Of a DNA stretch of 64,000 nt, positions 56,570 through 64,000 are shown piece after piece. Both the position numbers and the translations under genes were made by a program. The stretch is from Lithodes maja (lineage: Eukaryota; Arthropoda; Malacostraca; Decapoda; Lithodidae), in assembly GCA_037953745.1 (NCBI GenBank), contig JBAKBP010003230.1:1-64000 (forward strand). The letters run 5' to 3'. Each line of letters opens with the position of its first letter. The first letter of the stretch is position 1. The notes below the pieces were generated by a model, which saw nothing but the letters and a program-made list of their open reading frames with translations, was not told the origin of the DNA and did no database searches.

Positions 56570-56823
56570 TAGTCCATGAGCCAAGACCCGAATTTTGGGA
56601 TATCGGTACCACCCGGGGTGACTAATTCTCTTAGGTGTTTTTAGCTTGCTACATGTCTCTAGTTTATGTTTTGATATGATAGCCCTTGCACATTGGTAGC
56701 TTAATGGTCGTTATCACTTCTTGAATAGACATACCCTACCGAAAATTCTGAAATTTTTTAAAATGTCAAATTTGGGGACAGGAATGCCTAAATGTCAACA
56801 AAATGCATATAGTAATTGTCACA

Positions 56824-56829
56824 TTTAAT
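56824..56829 (-). terminator. Candidate poly(A) signal of the 1568-codon gene
   Basis: ATTAAA on the minus strand about 70 bp past the stop codon, followed within 30 nt by T-rich sequence. Confidence 0.4.
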
Positions 56830-56897
56830 ACAAGTCCTGTAAATACACACTAAGCATGCCATGGGCTTGTACATACTATTATGGCAAATTACTACTC

Positions 56898-59800
56898 CTA
56901 AATATCATCTACATCAGACTCGGAATCTGACTGTTGTGCCACCGGCTCTTCTTCAATAGCCGTGTTCTGACATGTCTGTAACCTGCACATGTCCGTGCAT
57001 TTTAGACCATTGCTGAGGCAAGTACGCTTAGGGAGTTCGCATGACCGCACACACTTGCAAGACAGTAGCTGCATAACAGCATCTGGTGCTGGTGAGCCTC
57101 GCATCCAGTTGACGGCAAGCTTACCGTCCTCATCTGTCATCCAACCGCAGTCTGTTGGGTTCGCAACAAATGGCTGGCTCTGAAGACTTCTCCTCCAGAT
57201 CGCAGCCTGGTAGTTTGCACGCAGTGCATGCATGAAGAGGCAGTCCTCACAAGGAGGGAGTTGACTTGACTCTACCTCTCCACGTCTTGCACAGAACAGC
57301 TCATACCGAAGCTTGTTTACCTTAGTTGTGTGGGTAGATGGTAGGTACATGTGGCAGGTGATTTCCTGTAGCTTCTCAAAGAGTTCAGGAGACACTTCCC
57401 ATGAGCGTCCAAGTTCGTGAAAAGCATCCTGGTATGTCTTGTCCATCTTCACCTGCTTGAGTGTTGTCATCTTCCCTCGGCCAGCGAATGCACTGACGGT
57501 ATCACAGCCTGTAAAGGCATGCATACCAATCAATGAATCACACACGCTGCCTCCCAGTGTGCGGCTCAGTGTGGTGATATCCAGGAATCTTGTCCGGTTC
57601 TTCGTCCCGCACTTCTGGAACAGATGGGATGGGATCTTGTGGCACATGCCAAGACACAACACCATGACGTCTGTATCTTCTGCAGTGATGATGACAGACT
57701 TGTTCCCAGATTCTGCTGCATGAAGTGCATGGAGAAGAAGGCGTGTGTCTGCTTCTTCTTGAGTTGACTTAAGCTCAGGAGCCTCTTCCCACTGCTCTTT
57801 GGTGATCTTGAAGCAGCGCTGCTCACATGTGACATACAGCTCCTTGTCCTTGAGCTTCTCCCTGTGCTGTGGTGCCTTCCATTCTTCTACCAAGAACTTG
57901 ATAAGACTTGCCTTGTTGGAGGAACTACCGAGTAACTTTCTCCACTGCTGGATGTTTTGCCCAGGTTGAATGTTCTTGAAATGAATTCCTGTGCCTGCAC
58001 TTCTTTTGGCTCGTTCTGCATCCTTGATGGATGTCTCCTTGTAGATATCAAACACAACATCAATGCGCCTGCTCTTAGCACCTTCATGAACAGCGTGACT
58101 CAGTGCTGTACCTGCAAGCTGTGAAAAAGTTTTGTCGTTTCCCTTCAGTTTGTGGACCAGGCTCATCCCATCAATTATGGTAGCAGAGGGCTCGGGTATC
58201 ACTTCTGCAGGAGAAACATTCCTCTCTAACTCCTTTGCTAGGGCAGCCTTGTTGGTCTTGCGGAGAGACCCATCACCGCTGGCAAGTGCCCAAGGCAAAG
58301 GCCCAAGGGGATGAGCCAAGACATCACTCATTTTGAGCTTTCTGTTCTCGGCAACAAGGATCATCTGGCCAAATAGGTTCCTGTCAGCCTTTAAGATAGC
58401 CTCCTTGGCATGGTCTTGTGAGCGTGGCTTCATTCTGATGTTAGTGAACGTTCTCAGTTTCGTCTTCGTCATCGTGTCATGAAACTGTATAGTTGGCGTA
58501 TCGATCTCCAGGCGCTCTTCCTTGAAGGCTTGATATGCATCCTCTCCTATTCTGTAGGCCCCTAGAAGGTCTTTGACAACTTCTGGTGGTGCCATAGTCG
58601 CAGTTGACAGACTGACAAGATCTTCTTGCTCTGCGTTGAAGGGGTTCAACCAGCTGGTCTCCATCAGTTGAACTAAAGATTGGACATCGGCCTCATCTCT
58701 TCTAATCCTGGCCATCTGTAGGTCTGGGTGGCTGAAGTCAGTATACTTTTGGCCTACTACCATAGTCCTGAGCTGCCTTAAGTACCTGCTGCGATACTCC
58801 GATGTCAGGTAGTACCTGGCGACAGCTCCGCCTTTCAGGCTGAAGCCTTTTGTGCCCCCTGGTGTCTGGGTGTCTTTGTTGATCGTCTCTTCGATTGTCT
58901 GGTCCACAGGGATCCGTCCAAAGGGATTCTTGCTACCGATCTGGACCGAAAAGCCACCTTGCATGAAGTGTTCATGGACCTCTGGGTGTTCAATGGGCAG
59001 TCGAGACATCAAGGCATAGTAGTAGGTTACGAACCGGGCATAGTTCACTTTGTCATAGGCAAAACACCACGGTATCATCTGTCGGATTGCTCCTAGGTGG
59101 AGCATCCAGTTGCCTTCTCTGGAGGCTCGAATTAAGTCCAGCATGATCTCAACCATGTCCAGGTATGACATCCAGAATGCTGAGAGGTTGTGTTCATCTC
59201 TGAGGGTCTCAAGATAAACTTGGAAAAGCTTCATGATATGTGTGCATGATTCACTCTCCATCAGCTCTTGAAAGAGTCCCTGAGACACATTGCTGTGAAA
59301 GCTGTTGATGTCCTTCAGTGTTTCATCTAGATGGTGTATGTCCCTTGAATGGTTTTCTTCTAGCCATGAAAGGAAGCCTTTCCATGCAAGCCTCATCAGT
59401 GCTTCATACACGAGCTTGTGTAGTCTCACTGCTCTGTTGTACCTCTTGCCGTTCATCACTCCTGACACTGATCCTTCTGCGATGATACCTGATTCCACAC
59501 ACAGATCTCTAAGACCTGCATCTTGAAACCTCTTTCCTATGGTGGAGATGAGATTACAGATTGTGTGGAAGACGCCCATCCTGATGATAATGTTCTTGAA
59601 CTTCTCTTGTTTCCAGATAACTTCGGCAGCTTTGGCATAGAGTGCTTGATCAAACACGCACACAATCTTGTTAAGCTGTAAGGACTGCATGATAGCATGC
59701 GTTTGTTCCAAGATTTCATTAACGGTGGACATTTCTGTTGCGGGAGCATTGATAGTGGGCAGGTAGCTTACAGTGTCCTGAACCACTGCAATGTCTCTGC

Positions 59801-61604
59801 GCATTTTGATGTTGAACCCAGTCCAACTGCTGATGGACTGGTCCTCATGGTCTGACATTCGAGTAAGAAGCCAGATATGGTTCTTTGTCTTTGAATCCTG
59901 GACTTCCTTGGTAGTGTCGACATACGCAGTCTCAATCCTAGGTGGCCCTGCCCGCCGCCCAACATTGTATATTGGCAGCATTGATGATGTCTGAGTGATG
60001 CTTCTTATCTTGGACTTGGTAATCTCTGGCAGGACTTTCTCTGGCACAGAGCCTGCAACCTTGGACTGGACAGCAATGCCATTGACTCTATGAGAAGTAC
60101 CTGCTCCACTTAGGGTCTCTTCAAGTCGGTCAATGTTATCCCAGGCCAGGGTTGTGAACACACCAGGGTAGATGTTTGCTGGCAGTGGAATGTCATCCTT
60201 TGAGCATTCCAGCTTCTGGATACAAAGGGCTGTATCGATCTCCTCAAACATTGAGTAAGACACACAGTGACCAAGATGATTCAGAGTTCGGATCAGTTCT
60301 GTGTTTCCTGTCAAAGACTTTACAGCATTGGTCAGCAGTACGTGCTTGGGTGGTTTTGTCTTGCCACTGGTAACAGCAAAGACCAAGTCACTGCCAAAGG
60401 AAGTGGCAAGACGTTGAGCTCTTTCAGAGGGAGTTTCACACTCACACTCTCCTGTCAGCAGGGTGTGTAGGAATTGAGTGACTGCTGCAGGAATGACATT
60501 CTGATCTGTATCGGGAGGCCATGGCTGACTCACATCTTGTTTATTGATCTCATTCCTCAGCTGCATTCCTGCTTTGGTTAAGACATCTTCAGAGTTAGCT
60601 GCTCTTGCTTCTTGCAGGTCTTTTGCCATTTTGTGTGCTTGCCGGGCAAGGTCGTCCATTGAGAGGCTGCGTGGATAGATTAGAAGCTTTCCTTTCTCAT
60701 CTGGGACAAAGCGTAGTGATTCTCCAAACTCGGTTTCAATCTTTCGGCGAACATGTTTCTTTGTCGCTGGTTTCAGTTGGATAATACCACGGGACATCAT
60801 GGATCTCTCAAGCCTAGATGTGAGGTTTATCATAGGCAGTACCTCTGGGTTGGGGAATAATTTGGTCCTTATATACAAGCAGAGTTCCTCGAGGGCTTCT
60901 GTCTCAACCTCTTCGTAGCATGCTTCCTCGCTTTCTTCCTGATTTTCACCTGCACCCGACCTGGCGGCCGCTGGGAAATCATCTTTTGTGAAGAGTTTGT
61001 AGCACGACTTGTGGTAGTGACCCTCTGCAGCAACAAGGTCTCTGCTAACTAAACCAAGGATTCTCTGGTTGAGTTTCCTTATTGCTGCTCTGCGAATCTT
61101 CTCATCTGCTCGTAGCTCAACACACTGTATGAGTGGCTCCCTTGTCTTTGTTGTTTTTATGTACTTGCTTGACTTCTCGCAGAAGATACATCCTTTGGCA
61201 TACACCCTGCTAGTACTAGGGGCATCCCTTGATGCCCTCCTCCTGGGGTCGACGCTTGCTGATTCTATCTTGACACCCTTGGCAAGGATAGAATCCAGTG
61301 ACTTCTTCATTGTAAAGAGACTACGACATTTACGGTGATAATGTATGTGTGGTATTCCTCCTTCTTCAAGGCCCTTGGCTGCTTCCAGGACTGGATCATG
61401 CTGCCTGATTTCTGCAGCCCTGAGCAATGTGTTCCAGGAGTCCAAATCCTGTGGTGACACCAGAGCATCGCTGTCATCATCAGAGCAGTGGATGATACAG
61501 TCGATCCGTGCTCTCTTCCTCGCAGATGGTTCCATCCTGCCGTCAAAAAGTCGACACACACCTGCAAAAAATATCACCATTAAACCATGAACAAACAAAC
61601 ACAT
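56898..61604 (-). CDS. 1568-aa protein: zinc modules, FEN1/XPG-like nuclease, CXC-type Cys cluster
   Basis: Uninterrupted. Two similar N-terminal zinc-binding modules: C36-x3-C40 with HYHRKCRSLFT (88-98), and C139-x2-C142 with HYHKSCYKLFT (196-206). The middle (about 210-1130) is unrecognised. Residues 1142-1390 match the order and spacing of a FEN1/XPG nuclease: IIDGMSLVHK (Asp1145), VVFDIYKETSIKDAERAKR (Asp1186), EEADTRLLLHA (Glu1283/1284, Asp1286), AEDTDVM (Asp1310/1312) and HAFTGCDTVSAFAGRGK (Asp1368, helix-hairpin-like). At 1516-1545 is a cluster of seven Cys (SCKCVRSC, LKCTDMC), resembling a CXC/TSO1-type domain, then an acidic tail. The Met at codon 24 (61535) is the better start: a TATTTTTTGCAG/G acceptor precedes it, suggesting a 5' intron. 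A poly(A) signal ATTAAA lies about 70 bp after the stop. Function as transposition nuclease is inferred. Confidence 0.85.
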   Translation of the reverse strand: MCLFVHGLMVIFFAGVCRLFDGRMEPSARKRARIDCIIHCSDDDSDALVSPQDLDSWNTLLRAAEIRQHDPVLEAAKGLEEGGIPHIHYHRKCRSLFTMKKSLDSILAKGVKIESASVDPRRRASRDAPSTSRVYAKGCIFCEKSSKYIKTTKTREPLIQCVELRADEKIRRAAIRKLNQRILGLVSRDLVAAEGHYHKSCYKLFTKDDFPAAARSGAGENQEESEEACYEEVETEALEELCLYIRTKLFPNPEVLPMINLTSRLERSMMSRGIIQLKPATKKHVRRKIETEFGESLRFVPDEKGKLLIYPRSLSMDDLARQAHKMAKDLQEARAANSEDVLTKAGMQLRNEINKQDVSQPWPPDTDQNVIPAAVTQFLHTLLTGECECETPSERAQRLATSFGSDLVFAVTSGKTKPPKHVLLTNAVKSLTGNTELIRTLNHLGHCVSYSMFEEIDTALCIQKLECSKDDIPLPANIYPGVFTTLAWDNIDRLEETLSGAGTSHRVNGIAVQSKVAGSVPEKVLPEITKSKIRSITQTSSMLPIYNVGRRAGPPRIETAYVDTTKEVQDSKTKNHIWLLTRMSDHEDQSISSWTGFNIKMRRDIAVVQDTVSYLPTINAPATEMSTVNEILEQTHAIMQSLQLNKIVCVFDQALYAKAAEVIWKQEKFKNIIIRMGVFHTICNLISTIGKRFQDAGLRDLCVESGIIAEGSVSGVMNGKRYNRAVRLHKLVYEALMRLAWKGFLSWLEENHSRDIHHLDETLKDINSFHSNVSQGLFQELMESESCTHIMKLFQVYLETLRDEHNLSAFWMSYLDMVEIMLDLIRASREGNWMLHLGAIRQMIPWCFAYDKVNYARFVTYYYALMSRLPIEHPEVHEHFMQGGFSVQIGSKNPFGRIPVDQTIEETINKDTQTPGGTKGFSLKGGAVARYYLTSEYRSRYLRQLRTMVVGQKYTDFSHPDLQMARIRRDEADVQSLVQLMETSWLNPFNAEQEDLVSLSTATMAPPEVVKDLLGAYRIGEDAYQAFKEERLEIDTPTIQFHDTMTKTKLRTFTNIRMKPRSQDHAKEAILKADRNLFGQMILVAENRKLKMSDVLAHPLGPLPWALASGDGSLRKTNKAALAKELERNVSPAEVIPEPSATIIDGMSLVHKLKGNDKTFSQLAGTALSHAVHEGAKSRRIDVVFDIYKETSIKDAERAKRSAGTGIHFKNIQPGQNIQQWRKLLGSSSNKASLIKFLVEEWKAPQHREKLKDKELYVTCEQRCFKITKEQWEEAPELKSTQEEADTRLLLHALHAAESGNKSVIITAEDTDVMVLCLGMCHKIPSHLFQKCGTKNRTRFLDITTLSRTLGGSVCDSLIGMHAFTGCDTVSAFAGRGKMTTLKQVKMDKTYQDAFHELGRSWEVSPELFEKLQEITCHMYLPSTHTTKVNKLRYELFCARRGEVESSQLPPCEDCLFMHALRANYQAAIWRRSLQSQPFVANPTDCGWMTDEDGKLAVNWMRGSPAPDAVMQLLSCKCVRSCELPKRTCLSNGLKCTDMCRLQTCQNTAIEEEPVAQQSDSESDVDDI
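61574..61585 (-). promoter_or_regulatory. Candidate 3' splice site upstream of the likely start
   Basis: Minus strand reads ATATTTTTTGCAG before GTGTGTGTCGAC. A pyrimidine tract plus CAG fits an intron end, which would make the first ~13 codons of the long ORF intronic. Confidence 0.4.
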
Positions 61605-62158
61605 TACATGGAAACCACTCTACATATGTTTGCTCCTTCCAATAATAAATTATCCCCAAAATATAACCAAAAATCCCCAAATATGAAATAAACCCCTAAA
61701 TATGGAGAAACTTGAAATACACATCGGAATAATTCTTGTAGAGAATCAAATAAGCTACAAGAGCTGTTAGAATATATTTTTCAATGTTCCCCATATTTAA
61801 GGATTTATTCTAGATTTAGAGGAAAATACCCAAAATATAGAGTATATTCCGAAATATGAGGAAATTTGAAAAATACCTAGGAACAACTCTGGTAGAGAAT
61901 ATAATTCTACATAGGTGTTCAAAGTTTCGCGATGATTGTGTGATGGATTTTAAAGAAAATGAGGAAAACGCCGAGCGTCACGCTAAAAATCTTTATTTTT
62001 GGGTAGCGCCCCTATTGCATCCAAAAAATTAGACTAAGCTACCAGTGCGAGAAGGCTATCATATCTTAATGTACTTACAGTCACTCTATAAACATTTTAG
62101 TACCATTCGTGTTTAGTCACCCCAGGTGGTACCGATATCTGGCCTGGCTCATGGACTA
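61605..62158. other. 5' subterminal region of the 5.6-kb element
   Basis: AT-rich with repeated CCCAAATATG/CCGAAATATG and TGTAGAGAAT/GGTAGAGAAT motifs spaced about 150 bp apart. It could contain protein-binding sites and the promoter. No ORF. Confidence 0.5.
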
Positions 62159-63531
62159 AGAAGATGTAAAAATAGCTGTGGAAGACAAAAAGAAAGCATA
62201 TAGAGAGTGGTTGGGTAGTAGAGGGAATGAAGATTTGGAGAGGCAGAAACGAGCGAGGTACGTGGAGAGAAAGAGAGTGGTGAAGAGAGTAGTGAAGGAA
62301 AGTAAGAGAAGAGTAGATGAGGAATTTGGAAGGAATCTGAGTGTAAAATGGAGGGAGTGTAAGATACTGTTCTGGAAAGAAGTCAAGAAAGTTAGGGAAG
62401 GTAGCAAGGGATACAGTAAGGGTGTGAAAGATAAGAATGGAAAAATGCTAACCGAGAAGCAAGAGAGAGTCGAAAGATGAAGGGAGTACTTCAATGAGTT
62501 GCTAAATGTAAGGAATGAAGAGCCAGCAAACATAGTTGGATATGGTATGGGAGGGAGAAGAGGAGAAGTAGTGGAGGAGGAGGTGGGGATCAGGAGGTCA
62601 GAAGTGTGGGAAACTATGAAAAGAGTGAAGTTGGGGAAAGCACCATGAACAGATGGAGTGTGTGGGGAAATGTTGAGGTATGGTGGTGAGATAGTGATCG
62701 AATGTGTATGGCAAATGTGCAAACTAGCATGGGAGAAGGGGAATGCACCCGATGACTGGAAGACTGGCATAATAGTCCCCCTATATAAGGGCAAAGGGGA
62801 AAGAGGAGTGCGTGGTAACCACCGAGGAATATGTCTTTTAAGCGTAGTAGGGAAGGTGTACAGTAAGGTAGTGATTGAGAGAGTGAGAGTGAGAACGGAG
62901 AAATGGATAGGCGACGAGCAGGGAGGTTTTAGGAAGGGAAGAGGATGTGTAGATCAGATTTTTACCCTGAATTGTGTTGTTGAGAAATATCTGGAGAAGC
63001 AACAAAAGGTGTATGTTGCCTTTATGGACTTGGAGAAGGCCTATGACAGAGTGAATAGAGGAGGCATGTGGAAAGTACTTAGAATATACGGAGTAGATGG
63101 CAAGTTGCTGAAAGCAGTGAAAAGCATGTATGAGGGTGCAAAGGCGGCAGTACGTGTGAAGAATGAGCAGAGCGAGTTCTTTGACCTGAGTGTTGGGTTG
63201 AAACAGGGGTGTGTGATGTCCCCATGGTTGTTTACTGTATATATGGATGGAGTCATGAAAGAAATACAAGGAAGAGCAGTGGATGTTAGTGTATCGCTGA
63301 AAAGGGAGGGAAATGAGTGGAAGCTGCCTATACTGCTGTTTTTGGATGACACAGTTCTGATGAGCGATAATGAATGGGAGTTGCAGGGTCTGGTAAATGT
63401 TTTTGGAACAGTGTGCGAAAAACGGAATTTGAAGGTAAATGCGGGGAAATGCAAAGTTATGGTCTTCGAAAGGGGTGAAGTCACAGTGTGAGGTGAAGTT
63501 GAACGGTCAGGCTATGGAGATCGTCAGCTCT
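62159..63531 (+). pseudogene. RTE-like retrotransposon, RT half
   Basis: Continues the element split at 56570: DVKIAVEDKKKAYREW, VKWRECKILFWKEV, then stops at 62478 and 62646, then DDWKTGIIVPLYKGKGE, HRGICLLSVVGKVYS, EQGGFRKGRGCVDQIF, FMDLEKAYDRVNR, VGLKQGCVMSPWLF and LLFLDDTVLMS. The usual FADD reads FLDD; both Asp are kept. VMVFERGEVTV then shifts frame, and the element is cut by a SINE at about 63532, so its C-terminus and (GATA)n tail are missing. The family is the same as the 16-kb and 46-kb fragments, which overlap it at MVFERGEVT. Confidence 0.88.
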
Positions 63532-63830
63532 AGAGGACTTCCCTAGTGGTTAAGGCCCCATTAATTGCTCTTTCCATTCACATATGCATAGCCTACGTGA
63601 GTTGCAGTTGGGATGTGTGTACATGTTTAGATTGATATGCAGGATTCGAAGTTGCATAATAAATCGTAGCAGTGTCCACCAACCTTTAACTACCTTCGTG
63701 GTGCGATGCATAAGGTGTTGATTTTCGGTGTGAGCATCCTGGGTTCGAATCCACGGACTACCACATGTGTTTGTAAATTTCATTAATCGATTTTAGGAGT
63801 ATAGTTGGTTGTTGGAAGGAACACAATAAT
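63532..63830 (+). mobile_element. SINE with two tRNA-like promoter modules (copy 1)
   Basis: Head AGAGGACTTCCCTAGTGG with A-box-like CTAGTGGTTAAGGC and a first B-box-like GGATTCGAAG near 63643. A second module has CGTGGTGCGATGCATAAGG and a strong B box GGGTTCGAATCC near 63743. The tail (GGTTGTTGGAAGGAACACAATAATT) matches the fragment at 49297-49429. It may be a dimeric tRNA SINE. Confidence 0.72.
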
Positions 63831-63856
63831 TGATATGGGTTCAGGGGTAATTTATC

Positions 63857-64000
63857 GAGAGGACTTCCCTAGTGGTTAAGGCCCCATTAATTGCTCTTTT
63901 CATTCACATATGCAAAGCCTACGTGAGTTGCAGTTGGGATGTGTGTACATGCTTAGATTGATATGCAGGATTCGAAGTTGCATAAAAAATCGTAGGCAGT
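63857..64000 (+). mobile_element. SINE copy 2, cut by the window end
   Basis: Repeats the first 144 bp of copy 1 with only a few changes, starting AGAGGACTTCCCTAGTGG about 27 bp after copy 1 ends. The two copies are in tandem, same orientation. Confidence 0.8.

Larger units (their letters stand above)
56570..62158 (-). mobile_element. 5.6-kb TIR transposon encoding a FEN/XPG-like nuclease protein
   Basis: Ends are TAGTCCATGAGCCA and its inverse TGGCTCATGGACTA. A second matching block, GATATCGGTACCACC-GGGGTGACTAA, follows after a ~10-nt length difference. The trinucleotide AGA flanks both sides (56567-56569 and 62159-62161); removing the element and one AGA restores the host ORF as WWTEDVKIAVED. 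Subterminal sequence at 61650-61915 holds two ~150-bp-spaced copies of an AAATATGRGGAAAYTTGAAA-type motif. A single minus-strand gene fills the interior. Three-base duplications occur in a few superfamilies (for example Chapaev3 and Zator), but no DDE transposase is visible. Confidence 0.87.

Noticed and set aside
59305..61590. Plus-strand ORFs opposite the 1568-codon gene
   Set aside because: Antisense shadows without motifs.

Overview
The window looks like intergenic or intronic DNA from an animal with a repeat-rich genome. An arthropod, probably a decapod crustacean, fits best. The reasons are very dense long (CT)n, (CA)n, (AT)n and (ATA)n microsatellites, several non-LTR retrotransposon families of the kinds common in decapods (CR1-like, RTE-like, jockey-like), tRNA-derived SINEs and many MITEs. 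No confidently recognisable host gene is present. The only host-exon candidate is a short Pro-rich repeat ORF on the minus strand near 53.0 kb. The organism call is inference from repeat style.

Layout. 0-10.8 kb holds minisatellites and microsatellites with scattered MITEs flanked by TTAA. 10.9-15.4 kb is an apparently intact two-ORF CR1-like retrotransposon (ORF1 with an SGNH esterase domain, ORF2 with endonuclease and reverse transcriptase). 15.6-29.9 kb contains truncated RTE-like and jockey-like copies, more MITEs, long microsatellites and a tRNA-like SINE. 29.92-33.04 kb is a complete-looking DNA transposon with long terminal inverted repeats and one 737-codon minus-strand ORF. 34.0-39.5 kb holds two jockey-like copies, one split by a 1.3-kb terminal-inverted-repeat element. 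41.3-44.5 kb is a decayed RTE-like element. 46.0-50.3 kb is a multi-layer nest of MITE, RTE tail, CR1 fragment, piggyBac-type MITE, satellite and SINE. 50.87-52.78 kb is a 1.9-kb nonautonomous DNA element. 53.2-64.0 kb is another nest: a CR1 copy, broken by an RTE-like element, itself broken by a 5.6-kb DNA element.

The most unusual object is that 5.6-kb element (56570-62158). It has terminal inverted repeats, an AGA target duplication that restores the interrupted reverse-transcriptase reading frame, and one uninterrupted ORF of 1568 codons. The C-terminal half carries the full set of acidic residues expected of a FEN1/XPG-type (PIN-like) flap nuclease. The N-terminus has two repeated zinc-binding modules and the C-terminus a CXC-like cysteine cluster. 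I see no RNase-H-fold DDE transposase or reverse transcriptase in it. It is a candidate for a transposon class that uses a flap-nuclease-like enzyme.

The genes here are selfish-element genes and do not form a host pathway. The insertions can be dated relative to each other. The CR1 at 11 kb, the 737-codon element and the 1568-codon element keep open reading frames and look youngest; most other copies carry stops, frameshifts or nested insertions.
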